From contig BEXV01001401.1 of the NCBI GenBank assembly GCA_003118195.1, forward strand, positions 85,308 to 100,655: DNA of 15,348 nucleotides, given 5' to 3'. Under the pieces are notes generated by a model. It did no database searches, was not told the DNA's origin, and saw only the letters and a list, made by a program, of their open reading frames with translations. Below, piece after piece: positions 1-7,703 of the stretch. The translations under genes and the position numbers were made by a program. Each line of letters begins with the position of its first letter. The stretch's first letter is position 1. The DNA is from Hemicentrotus pulcherrimus (Eukaryota; Echinodermata; Echinoidea; Camarodonta; Strongylocentrotidae).

Positions 1-825
1 CCCCCCTGGCCTCATTTGTCTCATTTGCAAGGCTAGATACACAATAAACAGTTAAACAAGAGCTGTATTCTTCATTCTTTTAGATAGATTAGAAGGTTTA
101 ATCTTGCAATTCCCAATGGCTAGATTCCAGACAGGCATCTAAAACTAAATTACAATGTCAAAGGGAATGTGTAATTACATTAGATATCTATGAAACCGAT
201 GCTCAATTAACTACATGTAATTAGCATGCTACATATTATCACCATGTTTTGACATAGGGCTACGAATCACGGGTATCTTTTTAATTCAGGTAACTGCCAA
301 AATTTCAACCGGGTACACAGGTACCCAAAATTGGTGCAACATGAAACATCTGCTGGATCTACTATTGTTGTTAGATCTAAATTTTCCTATAAACATGCTT
401 AAATTTGACAATTTAAAGCAGCCAAGTACCTTTAAATATACAAGCATACCTTGGATAATATCAGAGTATCTCATATGAAGTTATTTTTTATCCATGTTTG
501 GTGATGTTTAGTGCTATTATCATGCCTCTGAAAGTAAAAAAGCTAGAGCAATTTGTGGCTCAGATCAAAATGACGCTCAAATATCTTCACTCAGTGAATC
601 CCTCACTTAAAATTAGTACTCTGGGCCCCGTCGCACAAAACTTAACATTGATGGTAACTTTGCAATCAATGGTCACTACCATGGAAACCTTGATTGTGAT
701 AGGCTGTAGAGCCCTGCATGTTACCATGGAAGTTGCCATTAACGGCAAAGTTTACCATCAATGGTAATTCTAATGCAGCAGGGCCCTGATCGGTGGTGAA
801 CAACCATGCATGTACAAATACTCAC
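1..825 (-). other. CFAP52 intron 3 (partial)
   Basis: This stretch follows the strong donor of coding exon 3 (GTGAGT reading down from 825 on the minus strand) and runs off the left edge. No reading frame here resembles the next expected WD-repeat segment of CFAP52, so exon 4 lies outside the window. The only structured element is the palindromic MITE-like repeat at 622-786. The rest is AT-rich sequence with no coding signal that I can see. Confidence 0.7.
622..786. mobile_element. Palindromic MITE-like element
   Basis: The block begins with GGGCCCC and ends with AGGGCCC, and its two halves are imperfect reverse complements. The left half has a CATTGATGGTAACTTTGC word and the right half has GCAAAGTTTACCATCAATGG. 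Further ACCATGGAA and TTACCATGGAAGTT words sit inside. About 165 bp with inverted ends and no coding capacity is typical of a miniature inverted-repeat element. No clear target-site duplication could be recognised. A short open frame across it is an artefact of the repeat. A diverged relative lies near 3690-3794, which supports a dispersed family. The parent transposon family is not identified. Confidence 0.7.
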
Positions 826-1091
826 TCTCCGCCTGAGAAAAATAAGAAATCGCTCTGGTTGGCTGCAGCAACGCAGTACGTGGTCCCTGCACTCTTGACA
901 GCCGCCTCTGATCCGCACACTGCTTCCTTCTTCATCACATCCCAGATCACGATAGCGCCATCATCTTGACCTCCCAGAGACACAAGGTAGAGGTCATTGG
1001 GTGAGAAGGCCAGGTCTTGAACTTTGACCTTATGCAGGTCTAGCTTGCAGTGGACGGAACGTTTCTCGTAGTCCCAGACAATGATCATGGC
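826..1091 (-). CDS. CFAP52: CFAP52 coding exon 3
   Basis: This exon of 266 bp starts in phase 0 after the acceptor CATTTGCAG and ends two bases into a codon before the donor GTGAGT. It encodes AMIIVWDYEKRS, LDLHKVKVQDLAFSPNDLYL and VSLGGQDDGAIVIWDV, which is one complete WD blade with its closing IVIWD. The segment then continues toward the next blade (NQSDFLFFSGGE). The stretch after CGSEAA is the least conserved part compared with vertebrate relatives. Confidence 0.92.
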
Positions 1092-3062
1092 CTGCAAATG
1101 ATTGAAGAAAAAAATGCTCAATTATTTTAACTTTGAATTTTAATGTCCCTTTAAACCTTGTGCGTACTTTAGGTACTAAGTATCCCTCGAACACCTTGTC
1201 TGATTTGTTTTCTGGAAGTCTTCTGCGTGAGATGGTGACACAAGTCATAGTGTTTGTGTGACCTTGTAGGAAGTCTTGTTCCTTAGAGTTGATATCCTCA
1301 ACGATGACAGTGTTGTCAAGGGGAAAGACAATATGACTCTTTATCAGATTAGTCTTTTGGGGGCAATTTGCAGGCATATTTCAGTAGTTCATCCATTAAA
1401 ACTGCCCTACATGTACAAGTACAACTCTGAGGTATTTTGGTGCTGATGATTTGCTTCAGGTTGCATTTCGTCAAAGATAAATGATTGGGCCTACGTTGTG
1501 AATGAAATTTCTGTTTATACAATGTTTAGTATAACATGTTTGATGAACTGTTAGGAGTAGTGTTGGGTCCAGCCAATTATCATCAGATCATGTGTTGTAA
1601 CATCTGATGATGAACAAAAGCTTGCCATACCTTGAAACCCATGTGGGTCTGCTGGCCAGATGCTATGAAGCGGCCACTGCGTGAGATGGTGACACAAGTC
1701 ACAGTGTTTGTGTGACCCTGTAGGAAGTCTTGTTTCTTAGAGTTGAGATTCTCAACAATGACGGTGTTGCCAAGGGGATAGACAATATGATTCCTGTCAG
1801 GGTGCACCGATAAGCTGCCCTGGCTTGATCCTGAAGATGGAAAAACAAAGGAAGATGACTTGTCATCAAAGAAACATTTTAATCACGTCCATAGTAAATT
1901 TCCAACACTAACATGCTTATTTTCTGAATTTTACCTTCAGTTCAGGCTTAAAGGCTTGTTCACAGACTATACATGTATGTTGCAGACACAAAGTAAGCCA
2001 CTAAATACAAATTACAATCAATGTACAAAACAAACATGGGGTTTTTCTGAGTGTACTGAAAAAAATAATTAAGGCTAGGTGATATCAATATCATATTTTA
2101 CATCATCAACTTATTCAAGGCAATGCCTATAAAGTGTAAATCAACATGTCGAAATGAACACTCGAGTCTTCGTGAACGCGGACAGACATGTCCTCAAAAA
2201 TAAGAAACATCCGCATTTTCCCCGACTAATCTGATTTCCAATCCGCGCGTTCGCAAAGCGAAAAATTGGATTCTGCAATGATTTTCTTGTTGCATTTCAC
2301 ATTGACTTTGTACTAGGGTCTACAGAGACTTTCACGTTATGAGCGATAAATCCTCAGGAAGACGGACAATGAATAAAAGTAGACGGTTAACTGGGGGTAT
2401 TTTTTTAGGTGGGATTCAGTTTTAAAAATTTCCAGCATGCCAATCAGGAACCCCGAAAACCTGCAGAGCGCCGAAAAAAAACGTTTGCAAAAATCTTTAT
2501 TTTCAGGAGGCATTCTGTCTGCGTTAACGAGGATATCCTCGTTTATACAGACGATCCTTACAACGTAACGGACATGTGCGCTATATAAGAAGCCACCATT
2601 ATTATCATTATTATTATTCATTCACCGACTCATGACCGTTCTCATTCTCAATCTCACTTTTCAATTTCAGTCATGCCATGGCCATGCCACACTGTACACA
2701 CATTCATAGACGCCATCATTTCAAATTCAATAATTACAAGCTGGCCGACTATTATTTCTCATAATCAGATACCGGAACTGTAGCACAATAGATCTTCATT
2801 TTCATTTTCTTTCATTTACATTGCCAAACGGCCTAGGCCATGCATGCCACGCCACATACCAGGTAGCGCATGCCATGAACGCTGCCCACCAACACCCGAG
2901 CCCTGACATTGCTGCGGCGAGGGCCGGGTCACGTCGGGGTGCTGAAACCACGGGCAACGACTTACCATTGAAACCGATTGTGGACATCAATTCAAGGCGA
3001 TCAATATCATCTGAATTATTCTCGTCCCCACCATTCACTGCTTTCCGCTGTTGGTCACCCAT
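826..3062 (-). CDS. CFAP52: CFAP52/WDR16, cilia- and flagella-associated WD40 protein, 5' portion (3 exons)
   Basis: CFAP52 (WDR16) is a WD-repeat protein of motile cilia. It is an axonemal microtubule inner protein needed for normal cilia. Three minus-strand coding exons, 3062-2966, 1830-1631 and 1091-826, join in frame (phases 1, 0 and 2) into 187 codons plus two bases of a protein of about 620 residues. All the introns have GT-AG ends. The product contains IGFNG, HPDRNHIVYPLGNTV, QDFLQGHTN, ISRSG, IASGQ, MGFKA, IIVWDY and AFSPNDLYLVSLGGQDDG, which match vertebrate CFAP52 in the same order. Two WD blades are covered. The start is the first Met, giving a 25-residue acidic leader before the conserved LMSTIGFNG. 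The remaining exons lie beyond the left edge. Identification comes from remembered family sequence, not from a search. Confidence 0.93.
1223..1337 (-). pseudogene. Truncated duplicate of CFAP52 exon 2 inside intron 2
   Basis: This 115-bp stretch aligns without gaps to 1677-1791 of exon 2. I counted 10 mismatches by eye (about 91% identity). It stays open in the same frame (SHIVFPLDNTVIVED, then INSKEQDFLQGHTNT). The copy lacks both exon ends. There is no pyrimidine-rich acceptor at its 5' side, and the residues that precede the true donor (IASGQ...MGFK) are missing. Of the 10 differences 7 change an amino acid, which is about what lack of constraint predicts. A full exon 2 changes intron phase from 1 to 0, so adding a second copy would not be frame-neutral. 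It is most likely a dead exon copy; use as an alternative exon is less likely. Confidence 0.8.
1631..1830 (-). CDS. CFAP52: CFAP52 coding exon 2
   Basis: The exon is 200 bp. The acceptor is CATCTTCAG before GATCAAGCC, and the donor is GTATGG after the codon for the Lys of MGFK. It enters in phase 1, completing the Gly codon split with exon 1, and leaves in phase 0. It encodes the first WD blade, with HPDRNHIVYPLGNTVIVENL, QDFLQGHTNTVTCVTISRSG and RFIASGQQTHMGFK. The spacing and residues follow vertebrate CFAP52 closely. Confidence 0.93.
1831..2965 (-). other. CFAP52 intron 1
   Basis: This intron of 1135 bp lies between the donor GTAAGT at exon 1 and the acceptor CTTCAG at exon 2. I see no extra exon in it. 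Open frames on both strands here have no recognisable motifs and include low-complexity Asn-rich sequence from an ATT/AAT run near 2600-2620. A small hairpin (TTCGC-AAA-GCGAA) lies near 2250. Confidence 0.75.
2966..3062 (-). CDS. CFAP52: CFAP52 coding exon 1 with start codon
   Basis: The exon starts at ATG (complement of 3060-3062) and runs 97 bp to a perfect donor (G then GTAAGT). It encodes 32 residues plus the first base of a Gly codon: a hydrophilic leader rich in Asn, Asp and Glu, then LELMSTIGFNG. The IGFNG motif is the conserved N-terminal signature of CFAP52. Translation past the donor gives an Ala/Trp-rich peptide unlike the family, which confirms the exon end. Confidence 0.9.
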
Positions 3063-3156
3063 GTTGTATGATTATTTCCCCTCAATAATTCAAAATTAAA
3101 CGTTTTTCACTGTTTTTCGTGTGGTCATTCAAATCAAGTCGAACTGATTGACGGCA

Positions 3157-3170
3157 GTTGCTATGACAGC
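3157..3170 (-). promoter_or_regulatory. X-box-like (RFX) motif upstream of CFAP52
   Basis: Read on the minus strand this is GCTGTC-AT-AGCAAC. The AGCAAC half matches the RFX half-site RGYAAC exactly, and the other half matches GTNRCC at 4 of 6 positions with an allowed 2-bp spacer. It lies about 95 bp before the CFAP52 start codon. RFX factors, with FOXJ1, drive motile-cilium genes, so the position makes sense. One perfect half-site can occur by chance. No clear FOXJ1 site or TATA box was seen nearby. Confidence 0.4.
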
Positions 3171-3243
3171 CTCATCCGCATACTTGGCGCAGATGGCGCT
3201 CTTTAATTTGCAGCAGGGCCGGTTCTGAACCATATTCTATATA

Positions 3244-3291
3244 CATAGAGATATATACTACTAACACGTCTTATTAGTATATATCTCTATG
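3244..3291. repeat. 21-bp inverted repeat (hairpin) upstream of CFAP52
   Basis: Arms 3244-3264 and 3271-3291 are reverse complements with one mismatch (CATAGAGATATATACTA against TAGTATATATCTCTATG) around a 6-base spacer CACGTC. The stem is AT-rich and could extrude as a cruciform. It lies about 180 bp upstream of the CFAP52 start. It may be a small foldback repeat; no function is shown. Confidence 0.8.
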
Positions 3292-3300
3292 GTTCTATAC

Positions 3301-3689
3301 AATCTACATCCTTCCAGTGCTGAACTTTACGTGAAAAAAAAATATTATTCATCACAATTTTCCCCCACAAACTTTAGCAAAAGAAAATTTGATAAACCTA
3401 TGTCTAGAAATAATGAAGATCCATAAGTGATTAATATACATAAGTTATACTTGTACATTGACTACCTGTCAGCCAGGGGGATACTCGGATTAGGTTTGGA
3501 CGGGGGTGCTGTGCCGCTCAAGCCTCGAAACCCCTACCCATCATATTAGGGGGCATTTGGGGGCATTTTTCTCGAGAAAAAAAACAACATTTTCCACAAT
3601 TTTCATGGCAAACACCCCGGGCCTGTCACTCACTTTTGACAATCCAAATGGAACTACGTCTCCAATATGCCTTTTCCTAAATTTAAGGT
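3301..3689. other. Non-coding stretch, possible dispersed repeat at 3480-3545
   Basis: There is no gene signal. The sequence is AT-rich until about 3475. It then has a more GC-rich patch (GGTTTGGACGGGGGTGC and CTCGAAACCCCTACCCA) followed by repeated GGGGGCATTT words. The abrupt composition change suggests a dispersed repeat fragment, but I cannot name the family. Confidence 0.3.
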
Positions 3690-3794
3690 TGATGGTGGCA
3701 GGCCTATAATAACTTATGGTAACATCACTCAAGAGCCAATCAAACCAAGGTTTCCGTTGAAGTTACCTTCAAGGCTTAGTTATGCAAATCGGCC
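3690..3794. mobile_element. Eroded second copy of the 622-786 MITE family
   Basis: Compared with the reverse complement of 622-786, this stretch shares in order AACTT, ATGGTAACAT, an AGCC/ATCA core and AAGGTTTCC. It ends in a TTATGCAAATCGGCC segment like the element's GC-rich terminus. The other end is missing or too diverged. The match was made by eye and is shorter and weaker than the first copy. Confidence 0.45.
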
Positions 3795-3832
3795 AAGATG
3801 ATGGCTTGTATTGTTACTGAAATACCATAAAG

Positions 3833-4016
3833 CCTATGTCAGTTGGTGTTAACGACCTTTGGAGAGCAAAGGAAGAAAAGAGAAATGAAAAGTAATGGAA
3901 AAGGAAAGAAAGAAAAAAAGAATGGAAGGAAAGGGATGAAAAATGAATGAAAGAGAAAGAAAGTAAATAAAGAAATAATAGAAACGAATTAAGTAAGACA
4001 GAGAAAGAGAGAGAGG
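3833..4016. repeat. Polypurine direct repeat, copy 1
   Basis: This block of about 184 bp starts CCTATGTCAGTTGGTGTTAA and continues as AAG/GAA-rich sequence to GAGAGAGAGG. It is nearly identical (roughly nine bases in ten by eye) to 4366-4546. The match ends exactly at the N at 4017. The almost pure purine strand could form triplex DNA. Its duplication may be an assembly effect. Confidence 0.85.
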
Positions 4017-4017
4017 N
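4017..4017. other. Ambiguous base N (probable contig join)
   Basis: This is the only N in the window. It sits exactly where the first polypurine copy stops matching the second and where the foldback element begins without its outer end. That position suggests a joined gap rather than a random miscall. Confidence 0.8.
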
Positions 4018-4347
4018 ATTAGCTTATCAAAGCGTCACAAAGCTTATCAAAGCTTTGCTCAAAGCGTAGGAAAGCTTAACAGAGTTAACATTTTTTGGCG
4101 CTCTTGCCGAATGTCCCGAATTGCTCAAAGCTTTCTCACGCTCTATTACGGTCGTATACGCTTTAATTAAGCTTTGTTACGCTTTGGCGCCTTTTGCTCG
4201 CCGATTTAATGCGCCATCAATGCGGCGTCGGTGTGAACTTAGCGTAACATAATATCTCAGGAGATTGTGAGATTTTTTGAAAAAATGACGCCGCATTGAT
4301 CGCCGATTTAAAGCGCGGCAATCGGCGTCGGTGTGAACTTAGCATAA
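4018..4347. mobile_element. Foldback-like element with opposed 10-bp tandem repeats
   Basis: On the left, AAAGC-type units begin at 4019, 4029, 4039, 4049, 4061 and 4071, a period of 10 bp with one 12-bp step. On the right the complementary GCTTT-type units begin at 4130, 4140, 4150, 4160, 4171 and 4181. The two arrays face each other across about 50 bp. Beyond the right array lies a GC-rich end, CGCCGATTTAA at 4199 and CGGCGTCGGTGTGAACTTAG at 4223. Both parts recur as a direct repeat at 4301 and 4323. ATCAATGCGGCGTC (4216-4229) also has its exact inverse at 4287-4300. Inverted arrays of short tandem units are the hallmark of foldback (FB/TU-type) transposons. The matching left end is missing at the N. 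There is no coding capacity. Confidence 0.65.
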
Positions 4348-4365
4348 GTGAAAACAAAAAAAAAA

Positions 4366-4546
4366 CCTATGTCAGTTGGTGTTAACGTCCTTTAGAGAGC
4401 AAAGGAAGAAAAAAGAAATGAAAAGTAATGGAAAAGGAAAGGAAAAAAAAGAATGGAAGGAAAGGGATGAAAATGAATGAAAGAAAAAGAAAGTAAGTAA
4501 AGAAATAACAGAAACGAATTAAATAGGAGAGAAAAAGAGAGAGAGG
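4366..4546. repeat. Polypurine direct repeat, copy 2
   Basis: This is the second copy of 3833-4016, starting with the same CCTATGTCAGTTGGTGTTAA. It differs by scattered substitutions and small A/G-run indels. Unlike copy 1 it continues into a further purine-rich tract. Confidence 0.85.
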
Positions 4547-4795
4547 GGGGCTAAACTGAAAAGTAAATGAAGGGAAAATAAAGGAAGGAATCGACATTAA
4601 AGAGAAAAGCGAGGAAGAGGAAAGAAAATGGAATGGAAATAGAAAAAGGCATAAAAGAGAGACAAGAGATGAACGAAAGAATTAGAACGATATCGAAAAA
4701 GGAAGAAAAATTTTAAAAATCGATAAAAGGCATAGCGATAGGAAAAAGAAGAATTAAAGAGGGAGATAAATGGAGAAAAAAAAATAACGAACAAC
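4547..4795. repeat. Continuation of purine-rich low-complexity tract
   Basis: The plus strand is dominated by GAAA, GGAA and AGAG words with few pyrimidines. The long Phe/Ser/Leu-rich frames on the opposite strand come only from this composition and are not genes. Confidence 0.7.
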
Positions 4796-4883
4796 AATGC
4801 AGCCCAAATAAAACTACATGTTCCACAGAAAACATCAGTTTCATACTTTATGTTTATAGAAGATCGAACGTCTTTTAAAAAAT

Positions 4884-5050
4884 CTAAATGGCTGAATTAT
4901 CTCCCCTCCAGTAGACCTTCGTCTCATCAGCCAACCAGTCCACTGTAACATAATCATGCTTAAGCAATTCATGAAAGATTTTTTTTCCCTTCAAAACTGA
5001 GTCAGACACGTATACTTTACTGCCAGCATGGGCGGAAATCCAAAAGATTT
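4884..5050 (-). pseudogene. Exon-like island with a YWTD (LDLR class B) repeat signature
   Basis: On the minus strand a textbook acceptor (a long T-rich tract ending TTCTTATTCTAG) is followed by an open frame of 54 codons to a TAG. In phase 1 it reads IFWISAHAGSKVYVSD, then LKGKKIFHELL and YVTVDWLADETKVYW. The pattern from one aromatic-Trp pair to the next, about 43 residues apart, with an inner VDW, is that of a YWTD beta-propeller blade as in LDL-receptor-like proteins. The canonical Thr-Asp after each Trp is lost (WIS, WRG). No neighbouring exon of such a gene was found. It could be a last exon of a gene extending to the right, or an orphaned exon copy. The family call is tentative. Confidence 0.4.
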
Positions 5051-5149
5051 CTAGAATAAGAAAAACAAAACAGAAACAAACAAACAATAACATAATTATG
5101 GGAAAGCGAAAACTCACTTAGGATTTTCCGGCCAAATTCGCGAGTTTGT

Positions 5150-5400
5150 GATTTGTCTTGCGTTCAAATTCGAAGGTTTTAGTGCTGTCATATATCTCTT
5201 TGGTTTATATTCCTTTTTCTAGTTTTCAAATCTATGAAGTTTTTGTTACAATCTATATATGTTTCATTCAAATTAATGAATAATGTGCTTCTTTCGCTAT
5301 TTGGTCATTCGATTTGGAGCAACACGATTTCTGACATCGCGAAGGTGTACTTTTAGCATTCAAATTAGCACTTTGTGCACTTAAATTGATGGTCAATGAA
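5150..5400. repeat. Field of degenerate CATTCAAATTA words, forward
   Basis: Related words occur at 5161 (GTTCAAATTCGAA), 5265 (CATTCAAATTAATGAA), 5306 (CATTCGATTT), 5357 (CATTCAAATTAG) and 5380 (TTAAATTGATGG). They are spaced irregularly by 20-100 bp. The same word in the opposite orientation fills 6190-6420. Non-coding. This may be one arm of a decayed foldback element or a cluster of AT-rich binding sites. Confidence 0.4.
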
Positions 5401-6170
5401 CATTTATCGTTTATTACACAGTTGTTATTGTTCATTCTTTTTCTTTCAAGATTGTTTTTTTCAATGTATATTTCACCATATTTTAGTTTCTTGCATTTAT
5501 ACACACGCTGGGACTCTTTAGTTCTTACCCGATACAAAATCGGTCCCATCAATATCCTCATTGATATAGCACAGAGAATTTGCTCTCCGTGCAAACTCTC
5601 AGCCTAATTGTTTCCCTTTAGTTTCCGTTTATATTGATCGATTTTGGCTTTCTGTTTCATTCTTGCGTTTTACTCTGATGAGTGCAAGTCGAAAAGCTTA
5701 AGGTATGGCTCTCTTCAATATATACTATATAGTCGTATATACTTTTAGATTTATCTGATATTCATCATCCTTTAAGTTTGATTGTTAAGAAGAAGAAAAA
5801 AAAAACGACTTACATCTACGGACTCGATGGTCTCGATATTTTGGTAAATGTTCATGTATGGAAGTTGTTTGTTTTGTGTTTCATCATCAATTTATCACAA
5901 TTTCATTTTGGAGGAATGGTACAATATTGTGACTGGGGTAGGTTTTTGTGTCCCTACTTTTCCGGGGTATATGACCATGTCCGTGCAGAAATGCCATATC
6001 CTTTGATTTCGCCCCTTCTTTACCTAATGTCTGACTACACCCATATGCATTGACCTCAAAATTAATAAATGGGATAAAAGAAAAGACCCTTATGACTAAT
6101 CATGCATTTATTTATTAATTGCATTTTTTAAAACTGTAAACATGGGTGGGTTGTATTTCTTCCCCCTAAC
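5401..6170. other. AT-rich stretch without recognisable gene
   Basis: I see no exon, RNA gene or repeat family here. The open frames on both strands are short, of unusual composition, and lack motifs. The region lies between the two opposed word fields. Confidence 0.5.
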
Positions 6171-6174
6171 ATTC

Positions 6175-6440
6175 CTAACTTGAATAAACATAATTCGAAT
6201 ACGAATGACAGGTGTTAATTTGAATTATAAAAATGACGCCTCGACAAGTGACGATTAATTTGAATGCAAGTTGAGCAGTTTCAAAATTAAATGACCGATC
6301 TATGAAACCCTTCGACCAAAATTCTAAATTGAATACCAAAACGGGAAAATTGAATGATAATTGACATGGCAAAGCCGATCTGCGCTAACTTAAATGCAAA
6401 GTAAATGAATTCGAATGACAAACATGTGAATTTCGCCTAA
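6175..6440. repeat. Field of degenerate TAATTTGAATG words, reverse
   Basis: The words TAATTCGAATACGAATGACA (6191), GTTAATTTGAATT (6214), ATTAATTTGAATGC (6255), AAATTGAATACC (6326), AATTGAATGATAA (6348), CTTAAATGCAAA (6389) and GAATTCGAATGACA (6407) are the reverse complement of the words in 5150-5400. They lie 20-45 bp apart. The outer end (near 6437, TTTCGCCTAA) vaguely mirrors the TTAGG start near 5118. Confidence 0.45.
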
Positions 6441-6534
6441 AAATTCTATAATATATATTATTTCAGCTTTCAAGTGCTATCACTATTTTAAAATGGAAAC
6501 TTTCCTAGCTCGCTCGGCACTGATAAACAATGTT

Positions 6535-6864
6535 GATCTGAATAGTCATATGAATTATTAATCAGTAAATTTCTGAGAAGATGAAGAATGAAAAAATTAT
6601 CGATTGCTAATTATTAAAATGTCAAGCTTTAACGTTTTGAAATGCAATTTTCACTCGATTGCTACAAGTAGAGATAGTTCAATGCCTTAATAGATAAAGT
6701 TATCTTCTCAGAACTCTACTGATCGATCTGAAGAGTCATATGAGTTATTAATCAGTGTATTTTTTGAGAAGATGAAAAATGAAGAAATTCATTAAAATGT
6801 CATGTTTTAACGTTTTGAAATGAAATTTTCACTCGTTTGCTCTAAGAAGAGATTATTTAATACC
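6535..6864. repeat. Tandem direct duplication, two copies of about 150 bp
   Basis: Copy A (6535-6686) and copy B (6725-6864) share in order GATCTGAA-AGTCATATGA, TTATTAATCAGT, TGAGAAGATGAA, ATTAAAATGTCA, TTTAACGTTTTGAAATG and ATTTTCACTCG. Similarity is roughly 80% by eye, and copy B lacks about 12 bp near 6788. The 38-bp spacer contains ATCTTCTCAG, which is complementary to the CTGAGAAGAT in copy A. Non-coding. Confidence 0.8.
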
Positions 6865-7224
6865 CTGCAAAGTAATTCCTGTTCCCTATAGGTGTTTATT
6901 AGATATGTTCTTTTGGGAATTACTATGTGCTTCATATTTTCTTTTCTTAATTTCATTTGAAGAAGTAATGTACATGTATTTGCATAAGTCTATGTAATAA
7001 GATTATTTCGCCCATCTTACAAAATAAATACAAGTAATGTTAATACTCTTTATTTCATTTTGTTTTCTCTTCTTTGTTATCTATATTATTATCCAAATTT
7101 GCTTATATCCGTTGGTATGAAAGCAACATCAGAAGCAGACCCCATACGGGGTTGATCGGTCTCAGGACCCAGGGGTGTGGTCTGGGGGCGAACGAGTCGA
7201 TTGCAACCAATACATCGAACACAA
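6865..7224. other. AT-rich stretch without recognisable gene
   Basis: There is no coding signal. A small GC-richer patch near 7138-7190 has ACCCCATACGGGGT, a 5-bp hairpin, and a CCCAGGGGTGTGG run just before the pyrimidine tract begins. Confidence 0.5.
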
Positions 7225-7446
7225 TTCTCTTTTTCCCGTGATGCTTTTCTTTTCATCCTCTTTTTCTTTTTCTCATCCCCCTACACTTGCTTTTTCTTCT
7301 TCCTCGTCATTTTCTTCTTCTTCTTCTTCTTTTACTCCTACTCCTTCTCCCTCTTCTTTTTCTCCTTCACTTTCTTTCTTCTTTTCTCTCTCTTCTTATT
7401 CTCCTTATTTTTCTTCTTCTTGTTGTCTTCCTTCTTCCACTCTTTG
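7225..7446. repeat. Long pyrimidine tract with (TTC)n core
   Basis: About 220 bp is almost all C and T on the plus strand, with a clean TTC run near 7311-7331 and irregular TCC/TTTC interruptions. Open frames read Ser-, Phe- or Leu-rich peptides depending on frame, a sign of simple sequence rather than coding. Such mirror-like polypyrimidine DNA can adopt triplex (H-DNA) structures. Confidence 0.85.
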
Positions 7447-7531
7447 TTTTCCGGAATCAGGAAGTAACCAAAAAAAAAAAACATAATTAGAAGAACCTGC
7501 AAGGTATTCAAGTATAGGCTTAGATAAAAGG

Positions 7532-7564
7532 CCCCTCTTTCTCTCTCTCTCTCTCTCTCTCCCC

Positions 7565-7604
<40 letters not shown>

Positions 7605-7660
7605 CTCGATGTCTCCGTCTGTCTGTCTCTCTCCGTATACACACACATACACACGCCCGC

Positions 7661-7703
<43 letters not shown>

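Noticed and set aside
498..767. Plus-strand frame of 89 codons
   Set aside because: Its second half lies inside the palindromic MITE and there are no protein motifs.
2236..2271. Hairpin TCCAAT...TTCGC-AAA-GCGAA...ATTGGA in intron 1
   Set aside because: The stems are short and separated. Weak evidence compared with the other inverted repeats.
2802..2965. Extension of the exon 1 frame beyond the splice donor
   Set aside because: The perfect GTAAGT donor and the sudden loss of family similarity mark the exon end. The joined frame with exon 2 restores CFAP52.
4382..4797. Two minus-strand open frames rich in Phe, Ser and Leu
   Set aside because: They are the complement of a purine-rich low-complexity tract. 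Composition alone explains the lack of stops, and no domain is visible.
5268..6053. Open frames on both strands (5268-5594 minus, 5386-5607 plus, 5778-6053 plus)
   Set aside because: There are no motifs, no splice support, and the composition is that of AT-rich non-coding DNA.
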